The notes under the pieces were generated by a model, which did not search any database, was not told the DNA's origin, and saw nothing but the letters and a program-made list of their open reading frames with translations. 5,068 nucleotides of DNA from an uncultured Lachnospiraceae bacterium (GTDB taxonomy: Bacteria > Bacillota > Clostridia > Lachnospirales > Lachnospiraceae): assembly GCA_937916415.1 (NCBI GenBank), contig CALGGH010000023.1, positions 1 to 5,068 on the forward strand, given 5' to 3'. Positions 1-4,943 of the stretch are shown here, one piece after another (within the stretch, counting starts at the first letter, position 1; each line of letters starts with the position of its first letter). The translations under genes and the position numbers were made by a program.

Positions 1-336
1 ATAAATCCCGCTTCCCGCGATGACGGAGGGCTTTCCCACCTGAAGAAGGGTATTGAACATCGTCCGCACCACGATAAACAGCGAGGTGCCGTTTAAGAAT
101 ACGATTGTCAGATACGGAAGGCAGAGAAACCACGACGAGATGAATGCGTGATCTCTGCCGAAGGCCTCCTTTGTGTAGGCGTAGACCCCGCCGGCGACGG
201 GCAGGAACGTGGTGCCGGGCATGATAAAGGACCCCCAGCCCACGGCGCAGCCGAAGGACAGGGCCCAGACGTTCAGGGGATAGAGCAGACGCAGTTTGGA
301 GGGATCTGGCAGTCCCGCAGTTCTTAGTGAAATCAT
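1..336 (-). CDS. Amino-acid permease, APC superfamily, N-terminal part, with probable internal deletion
   Basis: The frame opens at ATG 336-334 and is open for 112 codons to the window edge, so the C-terminus is not seen. The protein starts MISLRTAGLPDPSKL, followed by a hydrophobic segment with VWALSFGCAVGWGSFIMPGT (about residues 23-42). This is the first-helix signature of a subgroup of APC-superfamily permeases, in which a GWGxFxMPGTT motif takes the place of the usual glycine-rich substrate loop. A second conserved block, GGVYAYTKEAFGRDHAF (about 48-64), normally follows helix 2, and the next hydrophobic segment starts near residue 66. In relatives as I remember them, roughly 35 residues, including helix 2 and an NRYPDAGG-like stretch, lie between FLPVAG and GVYAYTK. 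Here the two blocks abut at bases 188-196, in frame. The role would be inner-membrane amino-acid uptake or exchange; substrate unknown. It lies 27 bp after the preceding ORF and is probably co-transcribed with it. The family call is firm; whether the protein works is doubtful. Confidence 0.82.
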   Translation of the reverse strand, partial: MISLRTAGLPDPSKLRLLYPLNVWALSFGCAVGWGSFIMPGTTFLPVAGGVYAYTKEAFGRDHAFISSWFLCLPYLTIVFLNGTSLFIVVRTMFNTLLQVGKPSVIAGSGIY

Positions 337-343
337 GGCTAAA

Positions 344-350
344 CTCCTTT
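344..350 (-). promoter_or_regulatory. Ribosome binding site of the permease
   Basis: The minus strand reads AAAGGAG, followed by a 7-nt spacer and ATG at 336-334. This close match to the anti-Shine-Dalgarno sequence fixes the permease start. There is room for no promoter between it and the stop codon at 366-364, which suggests read-through from the upstream ORF. Confidence 0.8.
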
Positions 351-363
351 GGTCCGGCATCCC

Positions 364-744
364 TTAGTTGGAGGGGAGGAGCAGGGGAAGGTGGACGATG
401 AATTCAGTGCCCCGGTCAGGCTCCGAGGTGACGTACAGTTCTCCGCCCATGAGCTCAATGACGTTTTTGGCAATGTGAAGGCCGCGGTCCCGTTCCCTCA
501 GTTCCTTGGCGGTTTTCTCGCCCTCGAAGGGAGCCATGATGCGGCTGATTTCTTCTTCGGATATGCCCTGGCCTGTGTCTTGGATATGGATTTCATAGTC
601 AGCGTAGGTCTTGAAGGCCAGCCTGCCGTTTTCTGTGCGCCGCTGGTGGTAGCCGGGGCCTTGCCGGATTAGCGTCACCAGCACGCCGCCCAAATCCTTA
701 TCGGCGAAGCCCGCCTTCTTCGCAGCTGCGAGCAGGATGCGCCG
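364..744 (-). pseudogene. C-terminal remnant of a sensor histidine kinase (HATPase_c), now the tail of the surface protein
   Basis: Residues about 1119-1244 of the long ORF look like the last part of a sensor kinase. The G1 box DTGQGI, F-box-like RIMAPFE, the NVIELMGG strand, SEPDRGTEF and a closing HLPLLLP follow the usual order and spacing of a HATPase_c domain. The N box is poor: DLGGVLVTLIRQGPGY lies where a kinase would read like LxxVLxNLLxNAxKY, and the Mg-binding Asn and the Lys are absent. The G2 box reads RDRGLHIAK rather than GxGLGLxIxK. No HAMP, PAS or phospho-acceptor His region precedes it; surface-protein modules do. DNA composition is GC-rich like the permease and unlike the repeat region. 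The kinase gene probably preceded the permease as a sensor/transporter pair before it lost its 5' part. I call it a remnant with fair confidence; that the lost upstream part was a normal kinase is inference. Confidence 0.7.
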
Positions 745-3700
745 GTCATTCACGTGAACGGTGATCTTCTTCGCTTCAGAAAGTGCCACTTGATTATATT
801 CACACTCGCCATCATCATTCAGGTCCACACCGTCAACCGTTACGTAGATATCCTCCGTTCCACCCGAACCTCCTCTAACTGAATATGCTTCCTTGCCGTC
901 GATGGTTTCTATTACGGACTTTCCGTTTTCATCCACAAAGCTCAGCGCACCTTTTGCCTCCGTCGTAAACAATGCTTCCAGATCCGACTTAAGTATCGTT
1001 CCGCCTTGAGACGCGTTAATGGATTTGTTACTTATCGTCTGTGAAGCCGCCGTGATATTGCCCTTGATGCCGGTCTTCCAGCTGTCATCAAGTTCATATC
1101 CCGTGAAATTACCGCTTGTCAACGTGAACGAAGCATCCGGAGTCACTGCCTTCCCACTTCCCGCATACTCATCCTCAAAGGTACCGGCAATGGGCGACGC
1201 ATTTATTGATATGCTCGATTTATCAGTCTCATTTTTCCATCCTGTTATTGTTCCTTTATTTATAGAAGCAACACGATCATTGGGAGCATAAGTCTTATCG
1301 GTGACCGTCACTCCCGTCATCACAAGGGTAGCTTTATTTACCGCCGTCGTGGCCGCACTTCTTATGCCTTCTCCGGTTTGCGCATCTGAAGTAATGACGC
1401 AATAGATCGATTCATCAACATCTGACACGCCTAATGGATACGTTCCGGTTGTGTTGGAAGCTACCTGCGTATCATTCCCAACATGATACCAGGTATAAGT
1501 TAAGTTACCGGTATTGTTATCTCCGGAAAGAGTTGCCTTTAGCGTTTCTCCATACTCAATGACACCATCCCTGTCCGGATCATTATTGTTAACGGTCACA
1601 ACGCCGGTCAGTGACGCCGGCGTCCACTGGGCATAAAAGGTTTTGTTCCCGGTCGATTCCGCTTCAATGCCGGTTACGGTTGCATTTCCTTCTTCGTCGG
1701 ACGTCCATTCATCGAAGACATAGCCTCTCCTCGTGGGAGCAGCGAGAGTTATCGCATCATCTTCGATCGTATAAGTAAGAGGGTTGGCCGAATCGTTGCT
1801 CCCGCCTTCTCCCAAGCTATATGAGATCGTATACTCTGTTGCAGTCCAGTTTGCAAACAGAGTCAGATTTCCGTTTGAGCCTGCAATTATTTCTGTTATG
1901 GAATCTCCATCCGCATCATTTAACGTCCATCCGGCAAAATCATATCCATTTTTTGTCGGAGTACCGAGTGTTATGGTTTCGCTTTCCACATTGTACGTCG
2001 CCGGAGCTTCTTCATAATTCGTCCCATCACCCAGTTCATAAGTGATGTTGTAATCAACGGGCGTCCACTTTGCGTATACGGTCATGCTGCTTTCCACCTG
2101 GGTTTCGGCCGTAAACTGACCCGAAAGTTCGCCTCCATCATTCTTGGTTTTATACCAGCCATTAAACGTATAGTAGTCCCTGCCGGGTGAAGGGAGTACT
2201 GCTATTGTTTCCTGATACTCAACGGTTACATCTTCTATCTCATCTGTAGCCTCGTAATTTAGATCAAAAGATACCGTGTAATTCGATTTGGTAAATCTGG
2301 CATAGAACGTTGTCGTCTGAAGCAGATCATCAACAGTGATCACATGTCCTTCACCGGACGCCGTAGTATACCAGGCATCAAAATCATGACCCGTCGGATT
2401 GGTTGCCGGCGCTTTTTCATTTATCGTCGATAACTTGTCATTAAGATCATCCTCTACGCTAAGAGTAATCGTATCCGATGCAGGGTTGGTTCCACCATTT
2501 GTGGTCGCATCTAACGTAATTGTATACGTAGTGGGAGTCCACTTGGCATACAGAATTACGCTCTTGGTTATTTGAGTCTCATCCGTATATGCATCACCGG
2601 CAAATTCATTACCTTCTTTTTCAAACCAACCGCCAAACGTATAATGACTTACCGCCGGATCTGCAGGCATGCTTTGTTCAAGCGTGCCATTATAATCTAT
2701 CGTAACGGGGTCAGGCGCCGTTCCGGTCTTCCCGTTCAGGTTGAAGGATACGGTCACCTGCTCATTAGTGTACTGTGCATATACGGTCACGTTTTCATTT
2801 TCACCGTCTCCCAACAGGGTGTCGGCAGTAATCTTTTCTCCATCATCCGCCGCGGTATACCATCCTGCGAATACTTTGTGATTGTTCCCAGTAGTTTCGT
2901 TAGTGGGGTCAACCATATTTATGGAAGCAGCCACAGACGCCCTGCCGGAATCCGTCACGTCCGTTATGGGAGAATTCGCGTTTGCCGGCAATGCCCCATA
3001 CGACCCCGCGTTCAGGGTTATGGTGTATTTTTTGGCAGTCCACTTGGCATATAATGTTTTATTCTCCGAAATCTCAGTGTTTCCAAAGTCAAAAGCCGTT
3101 GTTAGTTCCTCATCATTATACCAACCATCAAACGTATAATATTTCTTTGTCGGGTCGGACGGCTTTGTCACTTTTGCTCCGTCAGCAACCGTAGCAGACG
3201 CAACGTCCGATCCTCCGTTTGAATCAAAAATTATCGTATGATCCTCGACCCACTTCGCATATACCGTTACGTCCCCAGTAAGTTCTTCTCCAAAACTAAA
3301 AGCCTGACTAAAGGTTTCATTATCCGTATACCACCCTTTAAATGAGAAACCATTCGCAGTAGGAGCTTCCGGAGCAGTCGATTTTTTCCCATCATCATTT
3401 GTTACGTACTGGGCATCAATCGCGGTACCGTGACCGTTCATTCCAAACGTTACGGTGTAAATTTGGGGAATAATTACGGTTCCCGTTCCTGTCCCGGCAA
3501 GATGAGTACTCGTCTCCGATTCACGGAACGTATATGTTCCCGGTTCCAACGCAGACCCGTCATATTCAATATATTCAGCCATATCAGTTTTATAATCGTA
3601 TTTTTTGTTTTCAGTTAATCCCGTAATCGTGGCTGTTTTTGCTGCAGCGGATATCTCATATCCAAGCTCCCCTATAGCAGTTACTGATCCTGTGGCCTTA

Positions 3701-4098
3701 CTCACAGTCCCAGTCGTCTTAGCCAGGGGATTTTCATCTTCGGCAGATTTTTTTACCTTTATAGTAATCGTTTTACCGATATCAGCTTCTTGAAGAACAT
3801 ATGATGACAAAGTACCTACTTCCGTATCGGCATCGCCGTCAGATCCACCATTTCTTATCCATGAATATACAGGATTTCCATATTCTGGATTGTCAGCGTC
3901 ATCTCCACTAACCGTTACCGAAAGCGTTCCGCCAAATACCGCATCACCGGTAACTGATAAAGACGCACCATCCGCCTTCGCCACTATCGATCCCAGGCCC
4001 ACTGACCGGGCGATCGATGAATCAGACAAGGCGAGGACCAACGCAAGTGCCAGTGCCAGCACCCGCCATCCCCGCCGGGTTCCATTAGGTATGTTCAT
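364..4098 (-). CDS. Secreted InlB B-repeat surface protein fused in frame to a histidine-kinase ATPase-domain tail
   Basis: This 1244-residue ORF starts at ATG 4098, 7 nt after a strong ribosome binding site, and stops at TAA 366-364. Residues 1-30 are a signal peptide (RR at 8-9, a Leu/Ala-rich core, likely cleavage after SSIA). Residues about 46-135 form an Ig-like module (SWIRNGG), and 140-210 a second beta module. Eight InlB B-type repeats follow at 214-825, most ending YAKW or a variant. Residues 828-923 are another Ig-like module resembling the first; 924-1014 resemble a YDG/MBG-type module; 1015-1117 are a last beta module ending ITVHVND. From about residue 1119 the protein changes completely: DTGQGI (1174-1179), MAPF, RDRGLHIAK, ELMGG and GTEF are boxes of a GHKL/HATPase_c domain. 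The first part suggests an exported adhesin-like or surface-layer protein. A cytoplasmic ATPase domain behind a signal peptide makes no topological sense, so I infer a fusion by rearrangement. No LPxTG motif, C-terminal membrane helix or other anchor is visible. The ORF is unbroken; the function of the chimera is unknown. Confidence 0.9.
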   Translation of the reverse strand: MNIPNGTRRGWRVLALALALVLALSDSSIARSVGLGSIVAKADGASLSVTGDAVFGGTLSVTVSGDDADNPEYGNPVYSWIRNGGSDGDADTEVGTLSSYVLQEADIGKTITIKVKKSAEDENPLAKTTGTVSKATGSVTAIGELGYEISAAAKTATITGLTENKKYDYKTDMAEYIEYDGSALEPGTYTFRESETSTHLAGTGTGTVIIPQIYTVTFGMNGHGTAIDAQYVTNDDGKKSTAPEAPTANGFSFKGWYTDNETFSQAFSFGEELTGDVTVYAKWVEDHTIIFDSNGGSDVASATVADGAKVTKPSDPTKKYYTFDGWYNDEELTTAFDFGNTEISENKTLYAKWTAKKYTITLNAGSYGALPANANSPITDVTDSGRASVAASINMVDPTNETTGNNHKVFAGWYTAADDGEKITADTLLGDGENENVTVYAQYTNEQVTVSFNLNGKTGTAPDPVTIDYNGTLEQSMPADPAVSHYTFGGWFEKEGNEFAGDAYTDETQITKSVILYAKWTPTTYTITLDATTNGGTNPASDTITLSVEDDLNDKLSTINEKAPATNPTGHDFDAWYTTASGEGHVITVDDLLQTTTFYARFTKSNYTVSFDLNYEATDEIEDVTVEYQETIAVLPSPGRDYYTFNGWYKTKNDGGELSGQFTAETQVESSMTVYAKWTPVDYNITYELGDGTNYEEAPATYNVESETITLGTPTKNGYDFAGWTLNDADGDSITEIIAGSNGNLTLFANWTATEYTISYSLGEGGSNDSANPLTYTIEDDAITLAAPTRRGYVFDEWTSDEEGNATVTGIEAESTGNKTFYAQWTPASLTGVVTVNNNDPDRDGVIEYGETLKATLSGDNNTGNLTYTWYHVGNDTQVASNTTGTYPLGVSDVDESIYCVITSDAQTGEGIRSAATTAVNKATLVMTGVTVTDKTYAPNDRVASINKGTITGWKNETDKSSISINASPIAGTFEDEYAGSGKAVTPDASFTLTSGNFTGYELDDSWKTGIKGNITAASQTISNKSINASQGGTILKSDLEALFTTEAKGALSFVDENGKSVIETIDGKEAYSVRGGSGGTEDIYVTVDGVDLNDDGECEYNQVALSEAKKITVHVNDRRILLAAAKKAGFADKDLGGVLVTLIRQGPGYHQRRTENGRLAFKTYADYEIHIQDTGQGISEEEISRIMAPFEGEKTAKELRERDRGLHIAKNVIELMGGELYVTSEPDRGTEFIVHLPLLLPSN
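1330..1617 (-). other. Ig-like module with an EF-hand-like calcium loop
   Basis: Residues 828-923 share a pattern with residues 46-135 at the N-terminus: a valine-rich strand, GxTLxxTxSG, a YxW strand, a Gly-rich turn, a late D-x-x-x-x-I strand and a closing V-x-KA. Two related modules thus bracket the InlB array. Only this copy has the insertion DPDRDGVIEYGE (840-851), which matches a 12-residue EF-hand loop at positions 1, 3, 5, 6, 8 and 12. The module call is from pattern; calcium binding is inference. Confidence 0.55.
1624..3459 (-). repeat. Eight InlB B-type (Listeria-Bacteroides) protein repeats
   Basis: Residues 214-825 hold eight modules, each opening with an aromatic-rich strand (YTVTF, HTIIF, YTITL, VTVSF, YTITL, YTVSF, YNITY, YTISY), carrying a central GW or AW, and closing with YAKW or a variant. 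Approximate bounds are 214-283, 287-353, 358-443, 447-520, 525-602, 607-678, 683-751 and 756-825. The order is not uniform. Modules 3 and 5 are long, contain WYTxA and a DxLL stretch and end YAQY/YARF. Modules 4 and 6 are shorter, contain YTFxGW and end YAKW. Modules 7 and 8 share PTxxGYxFxxWT. Such repeats are small beta domains that extend exported proteins away from the cell. The copies are divergent at DNA level, so this is an old array rather than a fresh tandem expansion. Confidence 0.9.
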
Positions 4099-4105
4099 AT
4101 TATCG

Positions 4106-4114
4106 TCTCCTTCT
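4106..4114 (-). promoter_or_regulatory. Ribosome binding site of the surface protein
   Basis: The minus strand reads AGAAGGAGA, 7 nt before ATG 4098-4096. The strong match and ideal spacing, followed at once by a proper signal peptide, support this start. No clear promoter lies just upstream. The best distant pair I see is TTGATC (4305-4310) and AATTTT (4281-4286) with an 18-nt gap, which is weak and would give a leader of about 170 nt running through the palindromic repeats. Confidence 0.85.
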
Positions 4115-4157
4115 GAAGCGTTTTGTTTCGATGAGTGCGTTATGCTTCGGTCGTGGG

Positions 4158-4200
4158 ATCCTTCGGCCTGGCCCGCGCATATGCGGGCTTACCTCAGGAT
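4158..4200. repeat. Palindromic intergenic repeat unit with GGATCC/CTCAGGAT ends
   Basis: An imperfect hairpin has outer arms ATCCT (4158-4162) and AGGAT (4196-4200), and an inner perfect stem GCCCGC (4171-4176) / GCGGGC (4183-4188) around GCATAT. The form GGATCCTTCGG...CTCAGGATGAC is like dispersed palindromic repeats found between genes in many bacteria. I infer that class from form only; a second copy would have to be found elsewhere in the genome. It lies in the leader or promoter region of the surface-protein gene. Confidence 0.5.
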
Positions 4201-4245
4201 GACAGTCCCCGTTGCCGTGTCTTGGGATGACGGAAGCACATGCAT

Positions 4246-4318
4246 TTCACCGGATCCCCGCCACGCTCCCGGCGGAGACCAAAATTCGGGATTCACCGGC
4301 ATCTGATCAATTTCAGAT
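4246..4318. repeat. Direct repeat and small hairpins in the surface-gene upstream region
   Basis: TTCACCGG occurs at 4246-4253 and 4292-4299. Between the copies is a CCGCC (4258-4262) / GGCGG (4271-4275) stem, and after them an ATCTGA (4301-4306) / TCAGAT (4313-4318) stem with a 6-nt loop. Together with the flanking palindromes this fills the interval with nested repeats and no reading frame of interest. Confidence 0.4.
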
Positions 4319-4324
4319 CCGAAT

Positions 4325-4389
4325 GGATCCCATGGGATCCGTAACGAATCACCCCGGACAATATGCCCATGATGACTCGTTACGGATCT
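4325..4389. repeat. Perfect 16-bp palindrome overlapping a long inverted repeat
   Basis: GGATCCCATGGGATCC at 4325-4340 is a perfect palindrome. Its right half is also the start of a second inverted repeat: GGATCCGTAACGA (4335-4347) pairs with TCGTTACGGATCT (4377-4389), 12 of 13 positions, across a 29-nt loop. Possible natures are a MITE-like or REP-like element, a recombination scar, or an RNA hairpin in the leader of the surface-protein gene. The following 4390-4512 holds nothing I can name. Confidence 0.55.
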
Positions 4390-4440
4390 CCTACAACAGT
4401 TTCGCGGCCTTCGCAGATGCGGTTTCAACCTGCAGGCGAA

Positions 4441-4719
4441 TCAATCGTATCCGGAGGAGTCAGCTGAACCCCCGGGCAGCATCATGGGTAAAACCGATCC
4501 GCGAAAAGCCGTAAAAAAAGCAGGATGCTGAAGTATACACTTCACATCCTGCCCATAAGTCCAGAAGTAGGCGAATAAAACAATACGCTCGTCATTAAAC
4601 GGAAGAGCCGCGCAAAGATCACGTACGGATAACCCAAAAAGCCGATACGGTTCAGTCATCTTGAAAACATGCAGCATATCGACTATAATAATAACGAAGC
4701 GTAGTGTGACCTCGGTCAT
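4441..4719 (-). CDS. Small ORF of unknown function, doubtful
   Basis: From ATG 4719-4717, 9 nt after GAGGGAG, the frame encodes 92 residues to TGA at 4443-4441. It begins MTEVTLRFVIIIVDMLHVF, with a hydrophobic stretch at about residues 7-15, then a mixed stretch (YRLFGLSVRDL, FAYFWTYG). I recognise no family. Against it, the strong terminator at 4552-4513 lies inside the frame (about codons 56-69), so a transcript ending there would have no stop codon. It may be a truncated gene whose original 3' end was lost, or chance. The ribosome binding site is the only positive evidence. Confidence 0.18.
   Translation of the reverse strand: MTEVTLRFVIIIVDMLHVFKMTEPYRLFGLSVRDLCAALPFNDERIVLFAYFWTYGQDVKCILQHPAFFTAFRGSVLPMMLPGGSADSSGYD
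4513..4552 (-). terminator. Rho-independent terminator
   Basis: On the minus strand an 8-bp stem, GCAGGATG / CATCCTGC (4545-4552 with 4520-4527), continues through a small bulge into a GAAGT / ACTTC stem (4539-4543 with 4530-4534) around a 4-nt loop. Seven T residues (4519-4513) follow directly. This is a textbook intrinsic terminator for transcription coming from higher coordinates. It isolates the surface-protein gene, which must therefore have its own promoter between 4512 and 4098. Confidence 0.85.
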
Positions 4720-4724
4720 GTGAG

Positions 4725-4742
4725 AGTGCTCCCTCAAGCACT
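4725..4742 (-). promoter_or_regulatory. Hairpin enclosing a Shine-Dalgarno-like sequence
   Basis: On the minus strand AGTGCT and AGCACT form a 6-bp stem whose loop is TGAGGG. The ribosome-binding-like GAGGGAG (4735-4729) covers most of the loop and the start of the 3' arm. If the small ORF is real, its translation start would be governed by this fold. Confidence 0.3.
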
Positions 4743-4748
4743 TTTCAC

Positions 4749-4792
4749 GGCCGTGCGGTGTTTGAGGCGCCGCACGGCCACTATGCTTTTTT
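4749..4792 (+). terminator. GC-rich hairpin followed by a T run, possible plus-strand terminator
   Basis: GGCCGTGCGG (4749-4758) and CCGCACGGCC (4770-4779) form a perfect 10-bp stem with an 11-nt loop. Six T residues (4787-4792) follow after a 7-nt gap; AAGCA/TGCTT outside the stem could bring the T run closer. No plus-strand gene ends just before it, so it may be a relic, or a 5' hairpin of the minus-strand unit. The stem is certain; its direction and role are not. Confidence 0.4.
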
Positions 4793-4800
4793 CATTCATA

Positions 4801-4829
4801 AATTTATCATTTTTTTATGATCTCCGCAA
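4801..4829 (-). promoter_or_regulatory. Promoter-like sequence upstream of the hairpin unit
   Basis: On the minus strand TTGCGG (4829-4824) and TAAATT (4806-4801) are separated by exactly 17 nt, within a very AT-rich stretch. Transcription would start near 4794, just before the 10-bp hairpin. The -35 matches four and the -10 four of six consensus positions. The call rests on spacing and context. Confidence 0.4.
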
Positions 4830-4876
4830 GACCCTATTTATGCCCACCGGCAGATTACTCATGTCCGTCCGACACT

Positions 4877-4893
4877 TTCGTCATTTTGACGAA
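4877..4893. promoter_or_regulatory. 17-bp operator-like dyad
   Basis: TTCGTCA and TGACGAA flank a 3-nt centre (TTT) as a perfect inverted repeat, the size expected of a site for a dimeric repressor or activator. On the plus strand its right arm contains TTGACG (4886-4891), and ATTAAT follows 17 nt later (4909-4914), so the dyad overlaps a possible plus-strand -35. No plus-strand gene follows within the window, so the promoter part is weak. The dyad also lies about 50 bp upstream of the minus-strand promoter-like pair. Confidence 0.35.
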
Positions 4894-4943
4894 TGGAACA
4901 AATGCCGCATTAATCGGGGTTTAGGGGTACAATCACGCCGGAT

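Larger units (their letters stand above)
4513..4794 (-). other. Candidate short transcription unit (small RNA or mini-gene) with tandem 5' hairpins
   Basis: A promoter-like pair (4801-4829), a 10-bp hairpin (4749-4779), a 6-bp hairpin (4725-4742) and a strong terminator (4513-4552) follow one another in the same direction, defining a transcript of about 280 nt. The second stem, AGTGCT / AGCACT, has the loop TGAGGG, so the Shine-Dalgarno-like GAGGGAG before ATG 4719 would be partly hidden. I recognise no Rfam-type family (not a tRNA, 6S, SRP or tmRNA by eye). It could be a regulatory RNA, the leader of a lost gene, or a mini-gene. Position next to a recombinase fragment suggests it belongs to mobile DNA. 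Confidence 0.35.

Noticed and set aside
349..672. Plus-strand ORF of 107 codons opposite the kinase tail
   Set aside because: It lies wholly antisense to recognisable HATPase_c sequence and its translation resembles no family.
600..780. Frameshift hiding a better N box of the kinase
   Set aside because: I translated the other two minus-strand frames through this stretch; both hit stops and neither gives an NAxK-like motif.
2572..3054. Plus-strand ORF of 160 codons inside the surface-protein gene
   Set aside because: It is antisense to clear InlB repeats, has no recognisable product, and is explained by the opposite strand's codon pattern.
1624..3459. CRISPR or recent tandem DNA repeat array
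   Set aside because: The periodicity is at protein level with long, divergent units; no short identical repeats with regular spacers are seen.
4212..4514. Plus-strand ORF of 100 codons across the palindrome cluster
   Set aside because: It is made of inverted-repeat sequence, has no ribosome binding site that I can see and resembles no family.
4484..4531. Plus-strand mini-ORF MGKTDPRKAVKKAGC with a GGAGGAG about 24 nt upstream
   Set aside because: The spacing is far too long for that ribosome binding site, the peptide is only 15 residues, and it runs into the terminator stem of the opposite strand.
4390..4940. tRNA or other standard structural RNA gene
   Set aside because: I looked for a T-arm GGTTCGA-like sequence with a matching acceptor stem on both strands and found none.
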